From assembly GCA_017590115.1 (NCBI GenBank), contig JAGGNK010006892.1:20821228-20885227 (forward strand): 64,000 nucleotides of DNA, given 5' to 3'. Source of the DNA: Montifringilla adamsi (taxonomy: Eukaryota; Chordata; Aves; Passeriformes; Passeridae). Positions 48,976-61,070 of the stretch are shown here, one piece after another. The number at the start of each line of letters is the position of its first letter. Positions within the stretch are counted from its first letter, which is position 1. The notes beneath the pieces were generated by a model, which was not told the origin of the DNA, did no database searches, and worked only from the letters and a program-made list of their open reading frames with translations. The translations under genes and the position numbers were made by a program.

Positions 48976-49597
48976 GCAAGATTTCGTTTCCCTTCCCGAA
49001 AGGAAATGAAATTTCCTTTCGGGAAGGGAAACGAAATCTTGCGTCCCGAAAAGAAAGCCTTTCAAACGCTCTGGAAAGAAGATACCATCAAATGAAATGC
49101 GCCTGAAAAAATGCCAAAAAAACCCGAAAATTGGGATATGGACGGACTACAAGAAAATGGTCTGGGAGGAAATGAGGTGCAGTGCAAAGGAGCAAAAGAC
49201 GCCAAAACTAACCTCAGCAATGCTGCAAAAGCAGGAGAAAAACATCAAGGAGTGAGACACAACTTTGGGGGAAGATATGAGAGCCATGGCATGCATTCTG
49301 AAAGAAAAAAAAAAAAAAAATTTGGGAAATTTAGTGACTACAAGAAAATGGACCAGGATTACATCAGGTGCAGTGCAACGGGCCAAAACATGCCAAAACT
49401 AACCTCAGAGATGTTGCAAAAGCAGAACAAGTCAAGGAGGAAGACACAGCTTGGCAGGGAAGATATCAGTGACGTGGCATGCGTATTGTAAAAAAAAAAA
49501 AAAATCTTCCCCCAAGTCCAAGCCATCGAAAGGCATGGGATGCCATCAAGTGCAGGGACATGGACCAAAGGTTTCCCAACTGATTCCCATTGAAATC
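48976..49597 (+). repeat. Array unit 6, plus orientation, full
   Basis: Begins with the junction hairpin 48976-49042 (loop TGAAA) and continues through sub-monomers at 49144 and about 49335, then the third sub-monomer. It has private changes: GTGAGACACAACTTTGGGGG near 49252 in place of the common GGAAGACACAACTTTGCGGG, and the E-box altered to GACGTG. Confidence 0.9.
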
Positions 49598-49889
49598 GCA
49601 AGATTTCGTTTATTTATTTATTAAAGGAAATTTCATTTCCTTTCGGGAAGGGACGCAAGATTTCATTTCCCTTCCCGAAAGGAATATAAACGAGATCTTG
49701 CGTCCCAGAAAAGAAAGCCTTTCAAACGCTCTGGAAAGGAGGTACCATCAAATGAAATGCGCCTGAAAAAATGCCAAAAAAACCCGAAAATTGGGATATG
49801 GACGGACTACAAGAAAATGGTCTGGGAGGAAATGAGGTGCAGTGCAAATGGCTAAAACATCCCCAAACTTACCTCAGAGATGCTGGAAA
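49598..49889 (+). repeat. Rearranged junction and partial array unit 7
   Basis: The junction hairpin is duplicated and disrupted (49598-49702), with a TTTATTTATTTATT insertion replacing one arm. A normal unit start follows, with GACTACAAGAAAATGG at 49804. After GTGCAGTGCAAA the sequence switches to a sub-monomer-2-like segment and ends at the decayed right flank. Confidence 0.85.
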
Positions 49890-50155
49890 AATCTCATATC
49901 TTGCCCTCAAAATTGTGTCCTCTCCCTTTGTTTTTTTGTGTTCTTTTTCAGCATTGATTAGTTTAGTTTTTGAATATTTTCGTTCTTTGCACTGTACTTC
50001 ATTTCCTCCCTAACAATTTTTTGTTTTCTTTCAATATCCCAATGTTCTGGGTTTTTGGGGGTTTTTAATTTGAATTTCTTTTGATCATATCTCCTTTCTA
50101 GATTATCTGTATTTTTTCTTTTCTGTTTTGCAATATTTCCTTTTCCTTCCCCTAT
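49890..50155 (-). repeat. Right decayed half of an ancient repeat unit
   Basis: Diverged minus-oriented sub-monomer 1 plus the unit start. Anchors are TCTCATATCTT at 49892, CAGCATTGATTAGTTTAG near 49949 (array CAGCATTGCTGAGGTTAG), CTTTGCACTGTACTTCATTT near 49985, TTTCAATATCCCAATGTTCT near 50030 and TTTGATCATATCTCCTTTCT near 50080. It begins at exactly the unit position where the left decayed piece stops. Confidence 0.82.
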
Positions 50156-53100
50156 TTTTAAATGAATAGTATTTGTGCTCTCTAATTTCTTTTACATGGA
50201 CTTGCACATAGGGTTGCATAGAGACCCAGCTATGAGTTTTCTGCTATGAAATAACTGAAATGTCCTATGAAATATCAGTGGAGGTCTTGAATTAATTTTA
50301 CCCACTAAACCTCTCCAATTAAACTGTTGCTTTTCAAAAGTCATAACAGGCCAGATTCTGTATCCACGGTAACTCCACAAAGCGCGTTAGATACAGATTG
50401 ATTTGTGCTCTAGGAAGTGATAGAAGAATTGATAGTATCAATTTCCTTTTATGGTAGTAGTTCACCAAAAATCTGAAAAATACTTGTGAAAATTATTTGT
50501 ACGGTAAACTGAGGTAAGATGAATAAAGATTTATTTTACAGGCCTAAACCTCTTAAGGGGCATTCATCAACCACTTGTGTTTCTCTTACTGGACAGAGGC
50601 ATCACTGCTGCAGCAGATTTGTTGTATTCTATCATGGTCTGCTGAAACTGAAATCACTGCAGTTAGACATTTAAAAATCTGGGACATGAGCTTTTTTAAC
50701 TTACTGTCACAAGGAAGATCTAAAAAGATAAAAGCTTCAGCCCTCACCTTTAGTGCATGTTCAGGGTGGCAGGACACAGTGTAGATCCATTGCATTTCAT
50801 TTATGTGCAGCACAAGCCTTTAATTCCTGACCTCTCATTATAGCTGATACAGTAAATAAAAAATATATATAACCAGATTAGACATATAGAGGAAGAATGA
50901 GAAGAATAGCAAATTCAAACCCATACAAAAATTATACAGCTTAATAAAACCATTTAATAACACTCTACACAATGGAAGATCTTCACAAGACCCTAGAGAA
51001 CAGAGAATTTTCAGTTTTGCTAAGGTGGTTCATATTCGCAAATAATTTTTTCAATGCAGGGCTGAGTCACAGAGGACAGACTGGGTAGCTGAAGTTTCAC
51101 AAGAGGATGATGATGTTGGGTGATTACAATTAATCCACAAACATTGAGTCTTCTACTGAGAGTATAAAACTCCTCTTAGCTACATGCAAAATTCACTTCC
51201 TTTTATCCCACTGTGATTTATGGAGATTATGTATTTTTAATTCCCTCTCTGGTGGCCTTTCAATGTCCTTAAATCTATCTCTGCAGATCTAATGCTATGG
51301 TCAGTTGTACACGGAAATTCTATTTTGTTTTCTAATAAAGAATATTAAACATATAATAAATATATAATAACATTTTAATAAAACAGAAATAAATAAACAG
51401 GGAGTAAAAGAAAAAAAAACGCATCTACTGCACCATCTTTTTATTTAAAGTTTGCGACATATGCTAAAACTGAAGTCCCGGAGGGTCTACAGCCACAGCT
51501 GGCATCATTTTCATGTCACTGTATTGCCATAGCCTAGAGAGCTTTAAGTGCACATCTTAACCTGACACTAGTTAAAAGCTTCTCCCAATATTGTATTGCA
51601 TGTTGAAAAAAAAAAAAATTATACTGTTTTTTACTTTACAGTTCCACAGAGCTGTTGTGGTTACATACCTACTAGTGATATGAACGGTTTTGTGGATATT
51701 ACTAGTGTAAGGGATCAGCTCAGAGTTTATCTGTAAGGTCTCCACGAATACATTTTTCCACGAGTGCTGCTGCATCAGCCCTAGTGATACATCCACAGCC
51801 CTAGGCCTGCCATGCTCGCTCTCAATTACATTTCTGCAGCAGCACTGGAAGCTTGTAGCCCTTCTTCAGCTGCCAGCTGGGGATTCACAGTGCTCTGGTG
51901 TCTCAGTGGTGCTCGAGTTTCTATCAGTTTGACATTTATATTTTACACTAACAATTACAAATTTGGTTCAAGGTTCTCTTTTTTCCATGAGGAATCAATA
52001 ACATTCCTTGAGAGAACTATACTGCCCCACTTCTAAAAGATTATAGCTGTTTTGCAGTAATTTCAGGTGTGTGGGTAAATACCTTTTGACATTAACACCT
52101 ACCACTTTAGTCATTTTTTCCACACACTTTTCCTGTTCTAGGGAACCTGCAAGGTCATGCAGAAGACTTTATTCAATTTCCAAAATGCTCTTTTTTGTCC
52201 TATAGAAAATCAGATGAGAACTTAAATACTTTTCTTTCTTTCCCTCCACATTCACCTGCTATCAGAATCAGTGCACCTGACACAATCACAGCACACTCAT
52301 CCATGGCAAAAACTTTGGATGGTCTTCACATGGTGGGGCAGGGCAGTCTGCAAGGCTGGCAAAGGGATTTAATTTACTGTGACACCTATATTTAAATGCT
52401 AGTTACAGTGACAGAATAAAAATATTTAACATTCAGGTTTATAAAACAGTTCTCACCTATCTTTTGACAATAACTTTATTCAGAGTGACATTTGATTCTA
52501 TGAAGCTGATAGTTTGCAGATCTACAACTGAGTACCTAATATTCTCTGTTCCATCTTTCAGCATATATGTGCTTTACATTAGAAGAATGACATGATCTGG
52601 TTATTTTAGCCCATGAAGCCACTTGCTTCCAATTGCTTCCTCACCTTTGAATTAGATATCCAAATTTGAATTGGCTATCACCTTTGATATCCACTAATTA
52701 CCTACTTCAAGTATTGATCTGAAGCCCTCAAATCTCCTAGGGATGACAAAAGGCCACATAATGATGGGATTCATGCAAAGAAACAACTGGAAAACGCGCC
52801 ATACTGAAAGCTTTGTATAGGAAATGGCATCACCAGTGGCCTTACCTGCCTCTCAGCTGTGTATGGATTATAAACATTCTCCAAACCCCCAATATATACC
52901 CTTCTCTAATGGCTGCTGGCTTTGGCTTTTGGATCATATCCCATTCAACAATTAGCAACCCTGCCTTTTCTCCTTCACAGCTTTCAGAAAATTACACATG
53001 AGTAATCAGAAAAAACCCTTGATGTTTTTTCTTCCCTGTTATGTTTTCAGAAGAATTTCATTAATGGGATAGAATCACAATCTACTTTCCTCTCTTTGTA

Positions 53101-54084
53101 TATGCATCCATTTAAGTAAATCAGGGGGTAACAGAAGTTCAACACAGGGGCTAGGTCCCACATATATCAAATTAAACCTTGCTAGGTTAGGTTTCATTCT
53201 GGAAAGGAAAACCAAGCAGCCTCAGGTTTTTACAGCTGAACCACAAGCATGTACTTTTCATAAAACATAGGTATTTACTCTGCGCTTTACAACCTAATTG
53301 TCATCTTGGGCTTAAATGATTCACATGTTGCACTGAAGTATGCATTTTTAAAGGCATTTTGAACAACAACAAAAAAGACAAAAAAAAAAAAGTTCAGCAG
53401 AGGCTGCAGAATCAGAAAGAAAAAAAATTAGAAACCTAATTTTTTAGGTTTCTAAATTAGAAAAAATTAGAACCTAAATTCTTCTGCATTTTGCCATGCA
53501 TTATTGAACAGTAATAAAGGCTTTGGAGCGTCTCACTGCTTAATTATCTGTTTTGAAAATTAATTATTAGTGAAACAGAAATTTTTAGCTTGGAGACCTT
53601 TTTTTGTGAAGACCTCTATTTAAATCACCCAAGAGAGTGTTTTTGCATGTAGTTCAAACGTAAGTACCTGTTTTTCCAATTATGTAATAATTTGTTTCTG
53701 CTGTATAGTCACCCTGGGTGCAGGCATTATCACAGGGTAGAGACAGTAAAAAGGAGCGAGAAAGCATCAGTGAAAGGAGAAAAACACAATATAGATAAGA
53801 AAAATAATGGGGGAAGCAAATCCTTAGTTTCTGTGTTATAACATTATAAATTATTCCAAGTCACTGTCTGTAGGAAGCAATAATACCACGTCAACAGCCT
53901 CAACACATCCTCCCTGAGGCTCAAGGGCCAAGGTGTAAATAATTTCCTGCTGGGAATGATTCCCCATTTTGCCTTTGGGGAATGAATTGAGCAAATGGTA
54001 GCAAAGGATCCCACCCAGACCACTCTAGGGAGACATTATAGCAGCTTTTTGGTGTCTAAAGTAGGCAACAGTAAGACTGGAGAG
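50156..54084. other. Intergenic DNA, no gene seen
   Basis: AT-rich non-coding sequence with a small inverted repeat at 53428-53455 (listed). No exon, RNA gene or clear transposon was recognised. Confidence 0.5.
53428..53455. repeat. 12-bp-arm inverted repeat
   Basis: TTAGAAACCTAA, four T residues, then TTAGGTTTCTAA, a perfect dyad. A third related copy, TTAGAACCTAAATT, lies just downstream near 53468. It is probably a product of local inverted duplication. Confidence 0.75.
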
Positions 54085-54373
54085 GGACTTTTCGGAAGCC
54101 ATGCAGTGATTGAACAAGGGGAAATTGTTTTAGATTAGATATTAGGAAGAAATTCTTTACTGTAAGGGTGGTGAGTCACTGGAACAGGTTGCTCAGAGAT
54201 GTTGTGTACTCCCTATCCCTGAAAGTGTTCAAGGTCGGGCTGGATTGGGATCCTGAGCATCTCAGGGTTTAGTGGGAATCTTCCACTAACAATGGCAAAG
54301 TTCCATGTTGGAACTTTGTTCCAACAAAGATGGTCCCTTCCAACCCAAACTATTCTGTGATACTGTGATTCTC
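54085..54373 (+). mobile_element. CR1 3' end, sense orientation
   Basis: CR1 3' landmarks in order: GATTAGATATTAGGAAGAAA near 54132, CACTGGAACAGGTTGCTCAG near 54177, GTGTTCAAGGTCGGGCTGGA near 54226, GATGGTCCCTTCCAACCC near 54329 and the terminal octamer array ATTCTGTGATACTGTGATTCT (last part 54351-54371). Inside it, a small dyad (CAAAGTTCCA, TGT, TGGAACTTTG; 54296-54318) replaces the usual sequence. Confidence 0.92.
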
Positions 54374-57300
54374 TCCTGTTGTGGAAAAATCAAGTTAAAT
54401 GACTGGACCATGTAAGAAAAGAAAACAAGCAAAATAGGAGAAAACAGGTTTTAGGGTATTCTTGTAAAACAAGAAAAGAAACAAGCGCCTATTTTCAAAT
54501 GAATCACTTTAATTATGTTGAAAATAAGAAGTCTTCCCAACACAACAGTCTCTGTATGTGAGTATCTGCAGTAAGGGAATTGTGTGATACTTCTGTCTGC
54601 AGAGGATGTTGTGCACAGAAAAGAAGTTGTAATGATAGAGCCATTGATCCTCTAACAATTGTGAAGGGAAACATCTAAATATTATCTCAGATTCCTCAAT
54701 GTGAGGTTCCAGCCTCTCTGCTCTCATCATTATCTAGAGGTAACCAGTGTTGTAAACCTGCATACTCTTCCTCCCTTGCAAGATGCCTTTAACAAGAGAT
54801 ATTTGTTATTGGTAACATGCAAATTTGCTAGACCAGCAGCACTTGCATCACAGTAGCTGAGTACCTGCTAAAGGGTTTACTATCCACTAATGCTATAGCT
54901 TATAGCTTGTCTTCATATATTTTTCTGTGCTGAAAAACAGCATACAGGGAAAAAAAAAGACTAAAAAAAAAGAAAGGAAAGGGTTCTCATTCTGACTTAC
55001 ACAAATATATCTAATTATATTCTGTGCCATTAGCATTAAATGAATTGCTGTTTCTGCTAGGAGTTGCGAGCCAGCAAGTTTCAGAGCTGTAGCTGTGCCT
55101 ACACCATCAGGCAGGGGAAATTGGTGTGGAAAACAGCAGCTGTCTTTAATGAGGTTCATAACATGTTTCTTGGTAACACGGCCCCTTATGATGCATGGTC
55201 CTGTTATGTATTTTAATATAGGAAAATACATTAGCCACCTTCATCATAAGCTGAAGGAACTCACAAGGGCTTCTGAGATCTTCAGACTGATGTCCATGTT
55301 ACCCATTAAATCTGCAACCTCTTGAGCACTTGGCTCTTAGTGCTGAATTAATGTGGATAAGAATTTAATTTATTCCAAAAGTTTTCAACTAACTAAGGTG
55401 TTTTGTTCCTGGTCAGCATTATTTAACATTATGTTCCAAAGCCTGTGATACCAGTTGTTCTTTTTAAAGCCTCTACGACTTTAATTTAGGTAGGAATATT
55501 AAAATTTCCCCAGTTATTTTAAAAAGACAAAGATCTTGTATAATCTTATGTTAGTACTGCAGAAATAATAATATTTCAGATTTTGGCAGTATACTCATCT
55601 ATTTATTTATATGTCTAGGAGTTCCCTTGTTTCTGTCCTATAATGAAAAATCAAATCTGCTTAAGCTTTTAGTCAACTTCTCATGTTTTATAAGAGAAAC
55701 AGTGGAACTTAAAAGCATTAGCACATTGTTACATTGACCAAATGCCTGACATTGACAAGGATACTGTTTTTTTCCTTACAGGATCATTCTTGTGTACATT
55801 TTCAGGTTACCCCTTAGGCTTTTCCCTCAGGGAATGGAGGAGATGTGACTGACTATAAGCATCCCCACATGGCTTTCACCTACTGACCATCATCTGGAGG
55901 CACTGGCCAAAATGTAATACCACCGGAAAAACCTTTTGGTTCTACCAAACCCTGCAAGAACTGTGGAAACAGAGCCCTTACAGTACCAGGCCATTTGACA
56001 GCATTGTTACTGAGCACGTCCTCTCCTGTAGTTTGCAAATCCCTGAATCCCTCCTCTTTCTACCAAAGGACTGACAGCTGTGATTCATGCTGAAGTGTTT
56101 CCTGCTGGGGCACATTGTAAGCACCGAAAAAATGCAGGTGGCCATTTCAGACAAAAAGGCACATTTTTCACTTTTTTTTCTCTTCCCTCTCCCCATTTCT
56201 GATATGTTCTTCCTGTAGTGGGCACAGTTAGTCTTATCTCTCCATGTTCATTAAGCTTGTTGGAGATTTATTTCTAATTTGAGATAAAAATTAATCTAAT
56301 AAGGGTGGGTAGTCCAAAAAAGGTATATTACCTACACTGCTGTTTGTAGAGAGCAGAAACATCATGAAGGTAAGAAATTTTGTCTTTCTGGAAGGGTACT
56401 GTGAAGAATTCAGAGCCAGGATCACACAAAGGAAAAGTCAGGCACAGGGGTCTAGCGTAATCCTTCTGTAAAGCACCTGTGTTTGTAAGTAGGATTTTAG
56501 TTATCTGTACCAGGGATTTTCAATCCATTCCCCACCAGCTGCAAGTTACTGTTCATCTCTGCATTTATTGGACTAGAAAATGAAATAATATACCTGACTT
56601 TCTTCCAGGAGATAGCATATTCATAAAAAGTTGTGATGTACTTTTCAGTACATAATGGGCAGTAAGGAAACAGGAAACAGGAATTCTGAAGTTGTCAGTC
56701 AGCTTGATCTTAGATAAATATATTTTTGTTGAGTAGAAAGGAAAAAAATCACTGTCTCTAACTTACAAAGACTGAATGGAATTCCAGAGGCTATGCAAGG
56801 TGAAGGTTAACCTTCCTGTGCAACAATAATGTACCACAACTTTGCATAAATGAGTAACTTCCTGCACTCATTACATGTAGGAACAAGGAGTTTTACATCA
56901 TCAGGTCTAACCATTTTCACAAGCTATTGCATTTAATGAAGTCATCCATGCATGAAAACAATTTGTTTGACTAAAGCACAGCTTTTAGAAGGATGACTAA
57001 GGCTGAGATTGAAAACCCCAGGAGGTGGAGGATCTTTCTCCTCTCTTGGTTATCCATTTTAATGGAAAATTATCCTTACATCTAAACATGTGTGTATAAT
57101 TTCTCACTGTAATGTGCATAGCTTCAGCCCCCAAATATGTCTATATACTCTTCCAAATATGCCTTTCTCCACTAGATTTAAAATTTCTTGTGTATCCAGA
57201 TTTTATTACCTGTACAGGTACTTTGGCACAGGCATTGAACCATTAGTTATGTTACTTGTGATACACCAAACAATCGGATCCTGTAAAGTTTCTCATTGCA

Positions 57301-60300
57301 AAACTTTTCTCCAATCCTCAAATGTCTTAGAAGAAAAGCCTACATTTAGTATATTTAAAAAGTAAAAAGTTTCAGGAATTGGCATTATCTAACTTTGTGA
57401 ACTGTAACGCTGTATTTTTTAAACATTTAGAGCTGAAACCTTCCTTAAAGAGAACAAATTGTCGTTTGGTAACTGTCCGTAGAATGACAGAATACTCCCT
57501 TTTGGTGATTAAAGAAAACTATTACAGCATTCCCACCAAAACTTCAAATACTGCATAGTAAAAAAAAAAAAAAAATTATTAGTGAAGCATAAGTTCTCTC
57601 AAAGTATACTACACAAATAATACAACACTTTCCTTTGATGAAGATATAAGTTATCTTAAGACAGGAACAAGGGACTTCCTGGCTGGTTAAATGTCTGCAG
57701 TGTCATCTACACCTGAATTTGACAGCTTTGGTTACCCTTCGGGCAGCAGGGAAAAAGTCACTCACAGGACATGCATCAACTAATCTGGTTTAGACAGGTC
57801 CTTTAGGACAAATTAATAATACCCTGGATGTACCTAGATGACAAGTTGACAAGTTCAGACATAGAGAGCCTCATTTTCACATGTACATGTTTAGCCCCAC
57901 CAGTCCTATCCTGGTCTCTTTCTCCTCTACAATATGCATAGCTTGAACCACGCAATTCCCTTCCCCTTCCTCCAAATCCTCACTAAAGCAATCTTGCACA
58001 CAGTTTGTCCCTACATGATAGTAGCTCTGGCTCAAAAAGATTTTTGTCTTGTTGATCTCTGTACCCTTGAATGTATCACTAATGTGTGTTCAGTGATTTG
58101 GCAGGAACAGAAAAAGCTGCTTTCCTAAGCTGCTTTGGGTCCTAGGGAGTGAATTGCCTTACCAATGTAAAAATTCCTTTCTGCTTTAGTTGTCAGTCCA
58201 AGTATTTTGGATTCAGGCCAGGGCATTCACATCACAAAGATCAACTTTTTTACATGATAGCTTACATGCAATACTTGTTGAAAGACATAATTTTTGATGG
58301 TATCTGGCCTGAGTATCTTTTACCTCCGAGCATAAGAAAGTAGATTGCAACAACTATGATTCAAATGTGGCACTTCATGTCCTTTTAGGGACCTGCAAAG
58401 AACATGTGAATATCTGCAATTTCAGAAAGTGATATTGCAAAAGCTCCTGTGGTTGTTGAATTTGCAAAAATTCCATTCTGTGAAAGAAAGAACTGTTTCC
58501 TTTCCCTAACTTTTGCTTGCCTGCCTTGAAAAGGGTTGGAAGTTGATCAGTATCAATCCTCACAGCCACCTCTCCTTGTCAGTACTGCAGAACCTTTTCC
58601 CTCTGCTAAATCCAGGAGTACCTGCTAATTGTGGCTGTTCCTGCAGGTACCAGAGTCCATGCAAATGACATCTGCCTTCCTTTGAGATGGTGGCTGACAC
58701 TTGATTTTCTCACAGTGATTTTTACTAGCTTGAAGCACACAACAGAAGGTGGCACATTGGCCTTAAATGCAGGTTGGGGAGAAAGCCATGAATCATCCAC
58801 AGCTAGTTCATAATCTTGCACCTGACAAGGACAAGGTTTTTAATGCCCATCATCTTTGGTGCAGCATTGTACATATGTATGTCTGGACATCCATCACTTC
58901 ACTGCTTCTTGTCCTTACAGATGCTTTTTATTTTTGCCTGAAAATGTTTTTCTGTACATGATTTACACTTCTCAGGCACCTCCTGGAAGCTTCTTCTCTG
59001 ACAGAGTAATTGCCCTGTTCTTTCTTGACAAAGTATTGATCACAAGTTAGTTCACTCTAAAGCTGTTGTGACATTTTGATGATCAGTAAGCGCTACATCA
59101 GCTTCATTCAAGTTTCTGGAAATGCCAAGAGCTGGAACATGCTGGCAAATCCAGGCAGCTCTCAAAATACTATCCCTTTAATAAACATTCTGGAGGGACA
59201 GCTGTGAGGCACTGGGTCTCCTGAAGCTCCTCCACAGGTGAAATACCTTTTCTTTGGAAAAGTTTCCACTGGCTCGTCATTCATTAAGCCTTTATATTTA
59301 CAATGAGAGTTGCCTGTTTATAATGAACTGCTCATTCTTTTCCCCCCAGATTCTCATAAGCATCTAAATAAACAAAATTAACAATAAACAGCAAAACAAA
59401 CAGAATGAAAAATTGTCACAAAATGGTAACATTCCTACTAACAGAAAAATCAGCACTAGAAAAGTGACTCTATCAACTGACACAGAGAGGTGGTCCTCTA
59501 AGATTTCACCAGGTATCAATTCTCCTCTGGTCCAGGAATGGTATATTCTTTTATTAACCACCTCCTAAGAACAAGACCAGAATTAGGATACACACCCCAT
59601 GTCTATAAAAGAAATAGTAGCACTTCAGCCACACTGTAATTTGTTTTAGGAAAAAAAAAAAAAAGTTTCATTGCTGGCGCCACAACAAAAATACACTTAG
59701 CAAATTTTTTTTGTGTGCTAATGAAGGAACCATTCTATTTAGCAGTTCTAAACTTAATAGTGGTCATAAATCTTCTGACCAGCCTTCCAAAGAGTCAGGG
59801 AATGAGTGTTTTATTTGGTCATCTGTCTGTGGAATAGCAATATTTGTAATCTTCCAGTGGTGTGTAAGCCTATGTATCATTTCTTAATGAGGAATTATGA
59901 GAGGGTCATGCTGTGATCAAATCGCTCACGTCTTCCTCTCTGTGGGTCAGGAGATTAATAATCTCTGATGACTTTCCTCTTCAGTCATTGCACCACAATT
60001 GAGCCTTAGTTTGTGTCCCACTGAAGCCTCTTAGGGAATTCTTTCATGGCCATTTTCTTTTCCTGAGGAATTGGCAAGCTTTTCTGAAGTGCCCCCCCAA
60101 GCACAAAGCAGAATGAGCTCACTGAGCATCTGCTTTACATGAGTGACTCTCCTCCTGGCAAACCTTTGTGCTTGCAGCTGCTCAGCACCAGGACTTCCCA
60201 TCCTCTCACCTCCCCTGGATTCAGCCTCTGCCAATCTTTTTCTCTAACTTGAGTCTGTAAATTCAATCTAATTAAATATTTTTTATTAATTAATCCCCAA

Positions 60301-60997
60301 AAGAGAGGTTTTATTTGTAGCTGAGATCATTGGTCTCACAGGTTTACATTGATATAAATTTAGGAGGGTTGATTTGTGTTAGGTTGGAAGCAATAGAGAT
60401 GGAGAGATGGGAAAAAGGTATTGCTTAGGTTCACCCTCCCCTGCCAAGACTACTGATGAAATTAGATGCTCTGTAGTCAGCTACCTATTTCCATTTACTC
60501 CTTCTGGTTTTCTTTCCTTGTACTTTTGCTGCAAAGCTTATGCCCCATGTGCTTATGAGATGATCAAAGTTAGTCAGAGTTGCATGGCTCCAAACGATAA
60601 ATGAAGCTTTATTACCCTGAAGAAATGCTTTGATTTCAAACCAGCTTCTGTTGACTTTGGTGAAAAAAATGCCATAAAATAACTTCTGCAGCAGAAAATT
60701 TTTTCTTTACAAAGACCTCTCAAATTCTTACAAAGGTAATTGTGAAAAATAATAAACAAATCATTGGGTTAAATTTAGAAAATTACCTGATGATTAAGGA
60801 TAAATTGCCCAAAGATTAAGCAAATTAAGTAAGTATAGTCTGTTCAAGACCTGTCTTTGAAAGTTATTTTGATCAAATCCACAGGCAAAATTAGTGTGTT
60901 TATTCATTTGGTTTTTTAAAAACAGAACATTTAAAATAATATTTATTCACTAAGACAAAACAGAATGTATACTTATGTCCTGTCCTCTATCTTGTTT

Positions 60998-61070
60998 ATA
61001 TGTACATGATATATATATATATATGTATATCTATATATATACATATGTGTGCATGCATATAATATGCATC
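60998..61070. repeat. (AT)n / TATA-rich simple repeat
   Basis: Tandem AT dinucleotides interrupted by GTATATCT and ACATATGTGTGCATGCATA. Self-complementary and likely polymorphic in length. Confidence 0.85.

Larger units (their letters stand above)
45840..50155. repeat. Inverted/tandem higher-order satellite-like array (about 633-bp unit)
   Basis: Seven homogeneous units or part-units, bounded by decayed copies of the same unit. Orientation along the plus strand is (-decayed) + - - - + + + (-decayed). Consecutive same-orientation copies are 632 and 635 bp apart (TGTCTTCCTCC at 46670, 47302 and 47937). Each unit contains three related sub-monomers, seen from GACTACAAGAAAATGG at 48511 and 48702 and the related GCCATCAAAAGG at 48900, then GACTAC again at 49144 (spacings 191, 198 and 244 bp). 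Each sub-monomer ends near an A or T homopolymer. The units look almost identical to one another, so homogenisation or amplification is recent. A lysine-rich frame of about 130 codons per unit is judged non-coding. I do not recognise a named repeat family. Confidence 0.93.

Noticed and set aside
46160..49491. Lysine-rich open frames of about 130-170 codons repeated in each array unit
   Set aside because: They repeat because the units are near-identical. Between sub-monomers within a unit most differences change the amino acid, poly-A tracts encode poly-lysine, and unit 5 is frameshifted. There is no sign of protein-level selection and no known family.
45840..50155. Array as a DNA transposon with terminal inverted repeats
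   Set aside because: The outward structure is explained by head-to-head units. No transposase similarity and no target-site duplication at the outer edges were seen, and the outer flanks are decayed copies of the unit itself.
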